A stretch of 64,000 nucleotides of DNA from Psychromonas arctica DSM 14288 (GTDB taxonomy: Bacteria; Pseudomonadota; Gammaproteobacteria; Enterobacterales; Psychromonadaceae). Position 1 is the stretch's first letter; each line of letters begins with the position of its first letter. Of this stretch, positions 1-8,652 are shown one piece after another. The stretch is from contig NZ_KI519485.1 in NCBI RefSeq assembly GCF_000482725.1, positions 18,674 to 82,673 on the forward strand, given 5' to 3'. Made by a program: the position numbers and the translations under genes. The notes beneath the pieces were generated by a model that saw only the letters and a program-made list of their open reading frames with translations, was not told where the DNA came from and searched no databases.

Positions 1-1692
1 CGCATTTGCAGCCGCTTGTTTTTTTGCTTTTGCACGAGCAATTGCTGCGGCGACTTGGCTATTTTGAGAACTTGGTTTTTCTACATTGGCGGTATCAGCC
101 TCTTTGCTGACGTCTAAATTAGCATTAGCTTGCTTTTTCGCTTTTGCTCTAGCTAATGCAGCGGCAACAAGGTCTTCGCCGTTATTGTTGTCTTTCATTT
201 GTTGTTTACGTTTTTCAGCGGCTTGTTTATGTTTAAGTTGTCGCTGTTTTTTCTCGTTTTCTAAGCGTAATTCTCTGTCTTCATGGCGTTGGCGTGCAAT
301 TGCTGCTTTCTCTGCTTCAACTTTTTCGGTTTTAATCTGTGCTTTAGAGACGCGATAATATTCTACTAATGGTATATGGCTTGGACAAACATAAGCGCAG
401 GCGCCACATTCAATACAAGCTGATAGGTCGTATTCTTCTAATTTTTTATGGTCTTCACTTTGTGAGTACCATAAAAGTTGTTGTGGTAATAGCTCAACGG
501 GGCAAGCCTCTGCGCACTCGCTACAGCGAATACAGCTCATTTCCTCTTTTGGTTCTGGTAGTTCTTTAATCGTTGGTGCCAATATGCAGTTACAAATTTT
601 ACTCACGGGCATTTCAGGATCGCTCACTGTAAAGCCCATCATAGGACCGCCGATAATAAGCTTCTGATGGTCTAATTCATTTAACCAATAAGTATCTAGG
701 AGATGCTGGATCGGTGTCCCGACACGTACCCGCGCATTACCTTTTTTAACAAAAGCGTCTCCGGTGACCGTGACTATTCTCGATACCAGTGGTTTACCAT
801 TGATGATGGCTTCTTTTACCGCAAATATAGTACCGACATTGAGCATTACGATACCAAGTTCCGAAGAGTGTTTGTAAGCTGGTGTTTGCTCACCGGTTAA
901 TATTTCAATTAATTGTTTCGCACTACCAGAAGGGTAGCGCGTCGGGATCACTCTGAGTAATATCTTTTCGCTGATGCTGTCAGGTAATGCTAATAATGAT
1001 TTAGTAAAAGCTTCAATGGCTTCTGGCTTGTTATCTTCAACCGCAAAAATAGTCAGCTTAGGTTGTAGCATATACTGCATTATTTGAATGCCTTCGATAA
1101 TCTCATCGGCATGCTCTTGAATCAAGCGATCATCAGAAGTGATGTAAGGTTCACACTCAATAGCATTAATGATTAATAAGCGATTTTCACTATGCGCTAA
1201 CTTTAAATGCGTGGCAAAGCCTGCGCCACCTAATCCTATAATGCCTGCTTGTTGAACTGCTTCAACTAAGGTTGCGGGGTTTTCATTACGATAATCTTCA
1301 AAGCCTTGATATGGATAAATTCTGTCTAAGCCATCAGTGGCAATTACAATAGATAACACGGGTAAACCTGATGGGTGGCAATCAGTTCTTGGTTCAATCG
1401 CTTTTATTGTGCCTGAGCTACTGGCATGCTGAACTACTAATGCACCATAAACTTTGGTTAAAGGTTGGCCTTTTAATACGTGATCGCCAACGTTCACTAA
1501 TAGTTCGGGGATATGACCTTTTTGTTCAACGGCAATAATTAATTCGTCGGGAATGCCTGCATCGGTAATGGCACTTTGGTTGCTCTGCTGTTTGTTTTGA
1601 GCAGGGTGTACACCACCGTGAAAATCCCACATTTTACCGGCAGCAATTTGTTCTAATTTTTTGTCACTTAATAAATAATTAGGCTGGGTCAT
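1..1692 (-). CDS. rnfC: Electron transport complex subunit RnfC (C-terminus cut by window edge)
   Basis: Peripheral subunit of the membrane Rnf complex, which couples electron flow between NADH and ferredoxin to ion transport. The minus-strand frame starts at the ATG at 1692 (MTQPNYLLSDKK), one base past the rnfB stop, and stays open to base 1, so the gene is partial. It shows the glycine-rich flavin/NADH region (GLGGAGFATHLKL) and two ferredoxin-like clusters (CIRCSECAEACP and CIECGACAYVCP). After these comes an Ala/Lys-rich charged tail with repeated AAxARAKAKKQA units, as in long gammaproteobacterial RnfC. Co-transcribed with rnfB and rnfA upstream; rnfD, G and E should lie off the left edge. 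Confidence 0.95.
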   Translation of the reverse strand, partial: MTQPNYLLSDKKLEQIAAGKMWDFHGGVHPAQNKQQSNQSAITDAGIPDELIIAVEQKGHIPELLVNVGDHVLKGQPLTKVYGALVVQHASSSGTIKAIEPRTDCHPSGLPVLSIVIATDGLDRIYPYQGFEDYRNENPATLVEAVQQAGIIGLGGAGFATHLKLAHSENRLLIINAIECEPYITSDDRLIQEHADEIIEGIQIMQYMLQPKLTIFAVEDNKPEAIEAFTKSLLALPDSISEKILLRVIPTRYPSGSAKQLIEILTGEQTPAYKHSSELGIVMLNVGTIFAVKEAIINGKPLVSRIVTVTGDAFVKKGNARVRVGTPIQHLLDTYWLNELDHQKLIIGGPMMGFTVSDPEMPVSKICNCILAPTIKELPEPKEEMSCIRCSECAEACPVELLPQQLLWYSQSEDHKKLEEYDLSACIECGACAYVCPSHIPLVEYYRVSKAQIKTEKVEAEKAAIARQRHEDRELRLENEKKQRQLKHKQAAEKRKQQMKDNNNGEDLVAAALARAKAKKQANANLDVSKEADTANVEKPSSQNSQVAAAIARAKAKKQAAANA

Positions 1693-1693
1693 G

Positions 1694-2266
1694 TTACGGC
1701 TCGTCATTGCTTTCAGTTGGAATTGTTTTAGTTGGAATTGTTTGTAAGTTCCACTGCCAATTTTGGGTAGTAATTTTGATAGGTAGCATGTCGATGCAAT
1801 CGGTTGGACAAGGTGCGACACATAATTCACAGCCGGTACATTCATCGGTGATCACCGTATGCATTTGTCTTGTTGCGCCTAAAATAGCATCAACGGGACA
1901 TGCTTGAATACATTTGGTGCAGCCAATACATTCGTCTTCACGGATAAAGGCAACTGACTTCGGCTTTTCTTCACCTTCTAATTTTTTAGGTTCAATCCCC
2001 ATACGCTCAGCTAACTGCAGCATGACTGCTTCACCGCCAGGTGGGCATTTATTAATGTCGTCACCTTCTGCAATAGCTTTTGCATAGGGTTTACAACCTG
2101 GGTAACCGCATTGACCACATTGTGTTTGAGGTAACATCGCATCAAGTTCTTCAACAATGGGGTCTTCTTTAACTTTAAATCGAATAGACGAGTAACCCAA
2201 TAAAGAGCCAAAAATAAGTCCTAAAATACCTAGCGTTAAAATCGCAACAATAATACTTATGATCAT
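1694..2266 (-). CDS. rnfB: Electron transport complex subunit RnfB
   Basis: Iron-sulfur subunit of the Rnf complex, 190 residues, the usual length. An N-terminal hydrophobic anchor (about residues 1-25) is followed by the Fe-S motif CGQCGYPGC and then two 4Fe-4S ferredoxin motifs ([12 protein letters not shown] and [12 protein letters not shown]). Its start overlaps the end of rnfA by 4 bases (ATGA), and rnfC begins one base after its stop, so the three form a tightly coupled minus-strand operon. The tail carries a small repeat ([11 protein letters not shown]). Confidence 0.96.
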   Translation of the reverse strand: MIISIIVAILTLGILGLIFGSLLGYSSIRFKVKEDPIVEELDAMLPQTQCGQCGYPGCKPYAKAIAEGDDINKCPPGGEAVMLQLAERMGIEPKKLEGEEKPKSVAFIREDECIGCTKCIQACPVDAILGATRQMHTVITDECTGCELCVAPCPTDCIDMLPIKITTQNWQWNLQTIPTKTIPTESNDEP

Positions 2267-2841
2267 TTAATTAACCCAGTAAAGCCCATAAATGCTAACG
2301 ACATTAAGCCGGCCGTAATCATTGCAATCGATGCGCCTTTAAAGGGTAATGGTACATCAGCCGCGCTTAAGCGTTCACGTATTGAAGAGAATAAAACTAA
2401 TACCAATGAGAAACCTGCACCGGCACCTAACCCGTAAATAACTGATTGTGCGAAGTTGTGTTGCTCAGTTAAGTTTAATAATGCTAAACCAAGAATGGCA
2501 CAGTTAGTGGTGATTAACGGTAAAAATATACCCAGCAAACGGTACAAAGTTGGGCTGGTTTTATGCATCACCATTTCAGTAAATTGCACCACCACTGCAA
2601 TCACTAAAATGAAGCTTAAGGTTTGCAAGTAGTGTAATCCTAAAGGCTCTAATAAATAATTGTTTACAATATAAGAAAGCGCAGCCGTTAAGGTCAATAC
2701 AAAAGTGGTTGCTAATGACATACCAACAGCCGTTTCAATTTTATTTGAAACGCCCATGAAAGGGCATAAGCCTAAGAATTTTACTAACACAAAGTTATTA
2801 ACTAACACTGTGCCAAAAAAGAGTAAAAAATAATCGCTCAT
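2263..2841 (-). CDS. rnfA: Electron transport complex subunit RnfA
   Basis: Integral membrane subunit of Rnf, homologous to NqrE, which is encoded in the same window at 17004. The start is placed at the ATG at 2841 ([20 protein letters not shown]), giving 192 residues in line with the family; an in-frame ATG at 2856 would add five unlikely residues. About six hydrophobic segments and the conserved [18 protein letters not shown] and [11 protein letters not shown] motifs, with the cysteines that hold an intramembrane iron centre in this family, are visible. First gene of the rnfABC operon. Confidence 0.96.
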   Translation of the reverse strand: MSDYFLLFFGTVLVNNFVLVKFLGLCPFMGVSNKIETAVGMSLATTFVLTLTAALSYIVNNYLLEPLGLHYLQTLSFILVIAVVVQFTEMVMHKTSPTLYRLLGIFLPLITTNCAILGLALLNLTEQHNFAQSVIYGLGAGAGFSLVLVLFSSIRERLSAADVPLPFKGASIAMITAGLMSLAFMGFTGLIK

Positions 2842-3199
2842 AAATAATAATTCCACTACTTTCGTAGGTGATTTGATGCGTTGAAAATGAGGCGCATTAT
2901 AACAATAAAAGTTGATAAGTTCAGCGTAAAAGTATTATCAATTTTAGTGGTCCTGTTATTTGCTGTGTCAACCAATTAAAGCACCCGATTAATTGAGATT
3001 TCAATGGAGTAATTTGGGGGAAAGGTATCACGTTGATAAGTATTAATTAATGATAATTAATGTAGCGATTTAACTTTTTTACTTATTTTTGGTTGTTAAC
3101 TTTGATCATAAACCGAGCACTTTTAATAAATATTGTCGGAGTTATTTATTTCATTCAGTTGAATATTTAAAGCACAAATTGAACATGGTGTTTTCAAAG

Positions 3200-3213
3200 T
3201 TGATTTACATCAA
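3200..3213. promoter_or_regulatory. FNR binding site upstream of nrdDG
   Basis: TTGATTTACATCAA matches the FNR consensus TTGAT-N4-ATCAA exactly. It lies 77 bases before the nrdD start. FNR activation under anoxia is established for nrdDG in enteric bacteria and fits an oxygen-sensitive reductase. The match is seen; activation here is inferred. Confidence 0.8.
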
Positions 3214-3215
3214 TA

Positions 3216-3262
3216 TGCTACATATTGTGCTAGGTATAGTTCACGGGCACTATATATTGTGT
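3216..3262. promoter_or_regulatory. Tandem NrdR boxes upstream of nrdDG
   Basis: Two 16-base elements resemble the NrdR consensus (ACACTATATATAGTGT-like): TGCTACATATTGTGCT at 3216-3231 and GCACTATATATTGTGT at 3247-3262. Their starts are exactly 31 bases apart, the helical phasing typical of paired NrdR boxes. NrdR is the nucleotide-sensing repressor of ribonucleotide reductase genes. The pair immediately precedes the nrdD ribosome binding region. Confidence 0.8.
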
Positions 3263-3289
3263 CTTGTGAATTAATTATTGGAGCTGTAA

Positions 3290-5422
3290 ATGAAACCTGT
3301 TGTGATCAAACGAGATGGTAGTCAAGTCCCTTTTAATGCTTTACGCATTGCTGAAGCCGTTTTGAAAGCCTCTGGAGCTGCTCGTTGTAAAGGTGTCGAT
3401 GCTTTTGCGATTGCTGCTGAAGTTGAAACAAGCTTGGTAGGACAAGAGCAAGTAGATATTCATTACATTCAAGATGCGGTTGAAGCGTGTTTGATGAAAA
3501 GTAATCATATTGAACTGGCGCGTATATATATTGAGTATCGTCACGATAGAGATATTGCACGAGAACGGAAAAGTCATTTAAACAGTGAAATAGACGGATT
3601 AATTGAACAAAGTAATGCATCATTATTAAATGAAAATGCCAATAAAGATGGCAAAGTCATTCCTACGCAACGCGATTTATTAGCTGGTATCGTCGCTAAG
3701 CATTATGCCAAGTCGCATATTTTGCCGCGTGATGTCGTGCGAGCACACGAAGCGGGTGAAATTCATTACCATGATTTAGATTATGCCCCTTTTTTCCCGA
3801 TGTTTAATTGCATGTTGATTGATATTAAAGGCATGTTTACCGATGGTTTTAAAATGGGTAATGCAGAAATTGAACAGCCTAAGTCAATTTCAACCGCAAC
3901 CGCAGTAACAGCACAAATTATTGCACAGGTAGCAAGCCACATTTACGGTGGAACCACCATTAATGGTATCGATACGATACTCGCTCCCTATGTAACCAAA
4001 AGCTTTGATAAGCATTTAAAAACCGCACAACAATGGCATATTGAAGATGCGCATGCCTATGCAACGCAGCAAACAGAAATAGAATGTTATAACGCTTTTC
4101 AATCGCTAGAATATGAAGTGAATACGTTACATACAGCTAATGGACAAACCCCCTTTGTTACCTTTGGTTTTGGCTTAGGAAGTGATTGGCAGTCGCGTTT
4201 GATACAACAGTCAATTCTTAAAAATCGTATCGCTGGCTTAGGTAAAAATCGTAAAACAGCTATTTTCCCTAAATTAGTTTTTGCTATCAAAGATGGCTTA
4301 AATCATAAAGTTGACGATCAAAATTATGATATTAAGCAACTTGCACTCGAGTGTGCATCAAAGCGTATGTACCCTGATATTTTAAATTACGATAAAGTAG
4401 TAGAGGTCACTGGATCCTTCAAAACACCAATGGGGTGTCGTAGTTTCCTCGATGTTTATTACCAAAAAAGTGGCTTAGATAAGGGGGAGTTAATTCATGA
4501 TGGCCGAAATAACCTGGGTGTGGTGAGTCTCAACTTACCGCGTATTGCATTAGAAGCAGATGGTAATATCGGACGCTTTGATGAATTATTAAATACACGA
4601 TTGCTATTAGCTAAAAAAGCATTAGATACGCGTATTGAAAGGTTAAGTGAAGTTAAAGCCAGTGTGGCACCTATTCTATACATGGAAGGGGCTTGTGGTG
4701 TGCGTTTGAAAGCTGACGATTGTATTGCTGATATTTTTAAACATGGCCGAGCGTCAATTTCATTGGGCTACATTGGCTTACATGAAACGGTAAATGCCTT
4801 ATACGGTAATGAAAAACATATCTTTGATTGCGCCACTAAGCAGCAAAAAGCATTACAAATCATCACCCGTTTAAAGCAAGCAACACAAGAGTGGAGTGAG
4901 CAATCAGGTTATGCATTTAGTTTGTACTCCACACCCTCTGAAAATTTATGTGATCGTTTCTGTCGTCTAGATGCTAAACGCTTTGGTGTATTAGAAGGGG
5001 TTACCGATAAAGGCTATTACACAAACTCCTTCCATTTAGATGTCGAAAAAGCAGTCAATCCTTACGATAAATTAGACTTTGAAATGGCATATCCACCGAT
5101 CGCTAGCGGAGGTTTTATTTGCTACGGCGAATACCCGAATATGCAACACAACCTGAAAGCTTTGGAGGATGTATGGGATTATAGCTATACACGTGTTCCC
5201 TATTACGGCACCAATACACCAATCGATGAATGTTATGAATGTAGCTTTACTGGCGAGTTTGATTGTACAAGTAAGGGGTTTGTTTGCCCAAGTTGTGGTA
5301 ATTCAGACCCAGATAAGGTGGCAGTTACACGCCGAGTTTGCGGCTATTTAGGCAGCCCAGATGCACGGCCATTTAATGAAGGTAAACAAGAGGAAGTTAA
5401 GCGACGCGTCAAGCATCTATAG
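3290..5422 (+). CDS. nrdD: Anaerobic ribonucleoside-triphosphate reductase (class III)
   Basis: Glycyl-radical enzyme reducing ribonucleoside triphosphates to dNTPs without oxygen; 710 residues, the normal length. An N-terminal ATP-cone (VVIKRDGSQVPFN, residues about 3-95) is followed by the catalytic barrel. The C-terminus has the zinc-binding CYEC and CPSC pairs and the glycyl-radical site RVCGYLG. Preceded by TTGGAGCTGTAA, a good ribosome binding site. It forms a functional pair with the activase gene nrdG 220 bases downstream and sits behind FNR and NrdR sites. Confidence 0.97.
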   Translation: MKPVVIKRDGSQVPFNALRIAEAVLKASGAARCKGVDAFAIAAEVETSLVGQEQVDIHYIQDAVEACLMKSNHIELARIYIEYRHDRDIARERKSHLNSEIDGLIEQSNASLLNENANKDGKVIPTQRDLLAGIVAKHYAKSHILPRDVVRAHEAGEIHYHDLDYAPFFPMFNCMLIDIKGMFTDGFKMGNAEIEQPKSISTATAVTAQIIAQVASHIYGGTTINGIDTILAPYVTKSFDKHLKTAQQWHIEDAHAYATQQTEIECYNAFQSLEYEVNTLHTANGQTPFVTFGFGLGSDWQSRLIQQSILKNRIAGLGKNRKTAIFPKLVFAIKDGLNHKVDDQNYDIKQLALECASKRMYPDILNYDKVVEVTGSFKTPMGCRSFLDVYYQKSGLDKGELIHDGRNNLGVVSLNLPRIALEADGNIGRFDELLNTRLLLAKKALDTRIERLSEVKASVAPILYMEGACGVRLKADDCIADIFKHGRASISLGYIGLHETVNALYGNEKHIFDCATKQQKALQIITRLKQATQEWSEQSGYAFSLYSTPSENLCDRFCRLDAKRFGVLEGVTDKGYYTNSFHLDVEKAVNPYDKLDFEMAYPPIASGGFICYGEYPNMQHNLKALEDVWDYSYTRVPYYGTNTPIDECYECSFTGEFDCTSKGFVCPSCGNSDPDKVAVTRRVCGYLGSPDARPFNEGKQEEVKRRVKHL

Positions 5423-5642
5423 TTTGTGGTTATTGTTCGCTGTCGTGGTTGTACTTTTAGCTTATTCGTCTGTGCTGATAAATTATTAGGACCGATTTTC
5501 TGTGTTCTACTAAAGAAAATGAACACACTGATAAAGCGGGCTCCAAGGATAAGATTCCATTGAATGCTTTGGTGGGCACTGACGAACTTAATATTAAGCA
5601 ACTAACATTAAACAGCTAACACTAAGCAAATAAGAACTACTT

Positions 5643-6125
5643 ATGAACTACTCAAAATATTATCCAATTGATGTATTAAACGGAGAAGGTACTCGCTGTA
5701 CTCTTTTTGTGTCCGGTTGTATTCATAACTGTAAAGGTTGTTACAACCAATCGACTTGGTCTCCTGATGCGGGCGAGTTGTTTACTGATCAAGTTGCCGA
5801 TCAAATTATCCAGGATCTCAATGATCAACGTATAAAAAAACAAGGGTTAACGTTATCCGGTGGAGACCCTTTGCATCCAGCAAATGTTGAGCAAATTCTA
5901 AAGCTTATTCAGCGTGTTAAACGTGAATGTGAAGGTAAAGACATTTGGATGTGGACGGGGTATGTATTGTCGGAACTTAATAAGAAACAAAAACAGATTA
6001 TTGAGCTGGTGGATGTGTTGATTGATGGTAAGTTTGTAAAAGATCTTGCTGACCCATCATTAGCATGGCGAGGTAGTTCTAACCAAGTGGTACATTACTT
6101 GAGAAAAGCCTCTGTTAATGAGTAA
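5643..6125 (+). CDS. nrdG: Anaerobic ribonucleotide reductase activating protein
   Basis: Radical SAM activase that generates the glycyl radical on NrdD. 160 residues, with the cluster-binding motif CIHNCKGC near residue 26 in the CxxxCxxC arrangement of NrdG, followed by the glycine-rich SAM region (LTLSGGDPLHP). It lies 220 bases downstream of nrdD on the same strand. The gap has no gene and no clear terminator, so co-transcription from the nrdD promoter is likely. Confidence 0.96.
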   Translation: MNYSKYYPIDVLNGEGTRCTLFVSGCIHNCKGCYNQSTWSPDAGELFTDQVADQIIQDLNDQRIKKQGLTLSGGDPLHPANVEQILKLIQRVKRECEGKDIWMWTGYVLSELNKKQKQIIELVDVLIDGKFVKDLADPSLAWRGSSNQVVHYLRKASVNE

Positions 6126-6160
6126 TAATAAATGTCCAGCAAAGCAATCAACGAAAAACG

Positions 6161-6910
6161 ATGATCGATAAAATAATGACTGATACAGTAATAACCAATA
6201 AAGGAATACCCAGTAAAAGAGATACTAAAGTCGTGGCTTTAGGTGACGCTCAATTTACCTTTGCTGTGTATATTGCTAATCAACCGAAGATGCCTGAGTA
6301 TGAGTCTTTGAGCTGTATTCAGCCTTTGCAAGTTGAGCAAATAGGCTTAATTGGAAAGGCGTGTGGTAATGGGTGGCGTAAAGTATTTAATGTTTATGCC
6401 AAGCTTTTGTATGCGCTAGATGCTACACATTTTAATTTTTCGACATTGGTACCAACGTGGCAACAATATCGAGATCAATTTTTATTACAAGCTCACAGCG
6501 GTACTGCATTAATATTTAGTCCTCCTCATCTAGCGTTTACTTCGATTTCGTCACAATCTGCGTTTTCAGAGCTTCATCATAAGGCTAGCAACAGTACCGA
6601 TACGAAAACCCATACCAATACTGATAACAATACCCATAACAATATCCATAGTAATATCCATAACAAGACACTCCATATTATCTGTGGGCGAACTTATGCT
6701 AAAAAATTAATAAATGATGGTTTATTGACTGTCGACTTATCATGGTTGAATGAAGAGTTTGCGATTAATTTTGAACATGCGGTTATTGTTTGTCCTTATT
6801 TTGATTATCGACAATTATCCAATCAAAAAATACAGCGTTTATCTTTCCTACTAAGCGCGCTTGTAACAGGCTCTGACGAAGGTGTAATAGACACTACAGA
6901 GTTCGAATAA
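6161..6910 (+). CDS. Uncharacterised protein with an Asn/His/Thr repeat linker
   Basis: A 249-residue protein of no function I recognise, 35 bases after nrdG and on the same strand. The N-terminal half (about residues 25-130) and C-terminal part (about 170-240) look like ordinary globular sequence with conserved-looking tryptophans. Between them, at about residues 148-170, is a low-complexity segment rich in Thr, Asn, His and Ile. It is encoded by short tandem repeats of the type AA(C/T)ACCCATAAC around 6607-6665. No signal peptide or membrane segment. Possibly a small conserved marine gammaproteobacterial family; its link with nrdDG is positional only. Confidence 0.7.
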   Translation: MIDKIMTDTVITNKGIPSKRDTKVVALGDAQFTFAVYIANQPKMPEYESLSCIQPLQVEQIGLIGKACGNGWRKVFNVYAKLLYALDATHFNFSTLVPTWQQYRDQFLLQAHSGTALIFSPPHLAFTSISSQSAFSELHHKASNSTDTKTHTNTDNNTHNNIHSNIHNKTLHIICGRTYAKKLINDGLLTVDLSWLNEEFAINFEHAVIVCPYFDYRQLSNQKIQRLSFLLSALVTGSDEGVIDTTEFE

Positions 6911-7078
6911 GCTATTGATTATATTTATATCTCAGCTTTTTAATGGTTCATAATTTGGTTTAAATTCAATTAATTCGTTTATGTTTCTAAAACTTCGCTC
7001 ATTTTTCGTTAATCCGTAGTATCTTTTCTATAAAACGAACTAGACTTAGCGACTCTGAATTTTTTTAAAGGAATGTGT

Positions 7079-8023
7079 ATGGCAAACTTAATGGATACAG
7101 TTGATCAGCGTACGAATTTGGTTGGTGAAAATCGGTTAGAATTATTATTATTTCATCTCTTAGGTCGTCAACTGTTTGCTTTAAACGTATTTAAAGTAAA
7201 AGAAGTGGTGAAATTACCTTACCTTAATAAATTACCCAACTCTCATCCACATATCGATGGTGTTGCTACTATTCGTGGCGAATCCATTCCCGTTATCAAT
7301 TTAAAAGCGGCCATCGGTCTGCAACCCTTGGTGCCCGATGAGCAATCAAATTTAATTATCACCGAATATAACCGAAGTATTCAGGGCTTTTTGGTTGGGC
7401 CTGTCGATCATATTGTCAATATGACTTGGGGGGAGATTATGGAACCGCCTACTACGGTAGGTAGAGGACATTATTTAACTGCGATAACAAAGCTTAAAAG
7501 AAATGATAATGAAGAACTAGTTGAAATTATCGATGTAGAAAAGGTATTGGCTGAAATACTCGTTTATAAAGTGGATATTTCTGATGGTGTATTAGATGAA
7601 AGTATTATACCTGAATTTGTTGGTCGTAAAATTTTACATGCAGATGACTCTCCGACCGCTAGAAATCAAGTTGCTAGTACCTTAGAGCAATTAGGAGTTG
7701 AAATTATTCCTGCTAAAAACGGTCTAGAAGCATTGAATATTTTAAAAGGGTGGGCTGACCAAGGTAAAAAGATTGAAGATGAAATATTAATGCTGATCAC
7801 CGATGCTGAAATGCCTGCAATGGATGGTTATAAATTAACTTCAGAGATTCGCAATGATCCGCGTATGTCGGACTTATTTGTGGTGCTTAACACTTCCTTA
7901 AGTGGTGACTTTAATAAAGCCATGGTAAAAAAGGTAGGCTGTAATGAGTTTCTCTCTAAGTTTCAGCCTGATTTGTTGGTAGAGTTAGTGCAGCAACGTT
8001 TAAAAGCAAAATTAAGCGAATAA
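7079..8023 (+). CDS. cheV: Chemotaxis coupling/response-regulator protein CheV
   Basis: A CheW-like coupling domain (about residues 10-160) joined to a CheY-like receiver domain (about 185-305), the CheV architecture. It links chemoreceptors to CheA and is tuned by phosphorylation. Receiver features include the acidic pocket in LHADDS, the phospho-acceptor in ITDAEMP and the conserved lysine near LSKFQPD. The start at 7079 (MANLMDTVDQRT) is preferred over the in-frame ATG at 7073 because AAAGG lies at proper spacing. No other chemotaxis genes are adjacent. Confidence 0.93.
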   Translation: MANLMDTVDQRTNLVGENRLELLLFHLLGRQLFALNVFKVKEVVKLPYLNKLPNSHPHIDGVATIRGESIPVINLKAAIGLQPLVPDEQSNLIITEYNRSIQGFLVGPVDHIVNMTWGEIMEPPTTVGRGHYLTAITKLKRNDNEELVEIIDVEKVLAEILVYKVDISDGVLDESIIPEFVGRKILHADDSPTARNQVASTLEQLGVEIIPAKNGLEALNILKGWADQGKKIEDEILMLITDAEMPAMDGYKLTSEIRNDPRMSDLFVVLNTSLSGDFNKAMVKKVGCNEFLSKFQPDLLVELVQQRLKAKLSE

Positions 8024-8026
8024 TTT

Positions 8027-8051
8027 AATTTGTTCGTTAAACGAACAAATT
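8027..8051. repeat. Perfect hairpin after cheV
   Basis: A 12-base perfect inverted repeat (AATTTGTTCGTT and its complement) with a 1-base centre lies just past the cheV stop. There is no U-run after the stem, so it could be a weak terminator, an RNA-stabilising hairpin or a protein-binding palindrome. Confidence 0.5.
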
Positions 8052-8286
8052 AGCAAACGTTGTTATGACTACTTCACATCGCTATCGCTTTTTGCCTTTA
8101 CACGATTGCACATTATCTGCTTAAGCTTTACTCTAGCTTTTAATAGCTGCGTTGATCCTCGAATCAATAGCTTTTATAAATAGGTTTATACTCAGTAGAA
8201 TATAAAAAATGAGATGCTGGTAACGTAAATCGCTTTAATAATATTAACTATTTCAATAACTTTAATAATGAAGACTAGACTAAAAC

Positions 8287-8613
8287 ATGAGTGATCAAAA
8301 TTCTCCACAAACGGGAAGTGAGTCGGCAACAATCGAATCCCAAGAAACAAAACTAGTGCCGCCGCCACTGTATAGTGTGTTATTACATAATGATGATTAT
8401 TCACCAATGGATTTTGTAATTGATGTGTTGCAACGCTTCTTCCGATTAGACCATGAAGCAGCTACGGAAGTAATGTTAAATGTACACTACAAAGGTGTCG
8501 GTGTTTGCGGTACATTCAGTGCTGAAATTGCAGAAACAAAAGTAATGCAAGTTAACAATTATGCAAAAGAAAATGAACATCCATTGAAATGTACGATGGA
8601 AAAAGAGAGTTAA
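8287..8613 (+). CDS. clpS: ATP-dependent Clp protease adaptor ClpS
   Basis: Adaptor that binds N-degron substrates and delivers them to ClpAP. 108 residues; a flexible N-terminal extension (about 30 residues) precedes the core with the signature [18 protein letters not shown] and the later [16 protein letters not shown]. Located 39 bases upstream of clpA on the same strand, the usual arrangement. The nearby bpt gene makes the N-degrons that ClpS recognises. Confidence 0.97.
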   Translation: MSDQNSPQTGSESATIESQETKLVPPPLYSVLLHNDDYSPMDFVIDVLQRFFRLDHEAATEVMLNVHYKGVGVCGTFSAEIAETKVMQVNNYAKENEHPLKCTMEKES

Positions 8614-8652
8614 CTAAGCCGTTTTTTATTTCCACTCTCCTAAGGAGTCTCC

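Larger units (their letters stand above)
2842..3289. promoter_or_regulatory. Divergent rnfA / nrdD regulatory region
   Basis: A 448-base AT-rich gap between the divergent rnf and nrd operons. The right half holds an FNR-type site at 3200-3213 and a pair of NrdR-like boxes at 3216-3262, all facing nrdD. No convincing gene is present. A 61-codon plus-strand frame at 3089-3274 runs through the operator sites and has no ribosome binding site. Confidence 0.6.

Noticed and set aside
86-358. Open plus-strand frames at the left edge (86-358, 369-569, 703-900)
   Set aside because: They are antisense to rnfC, whose minus-strand frame has all its cofactor motifs.
3089-3274. 61-codon frame upstream of nrdD
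   Set aside because: It runs through the FNR and NrdR sites and has no ribosome binding site.
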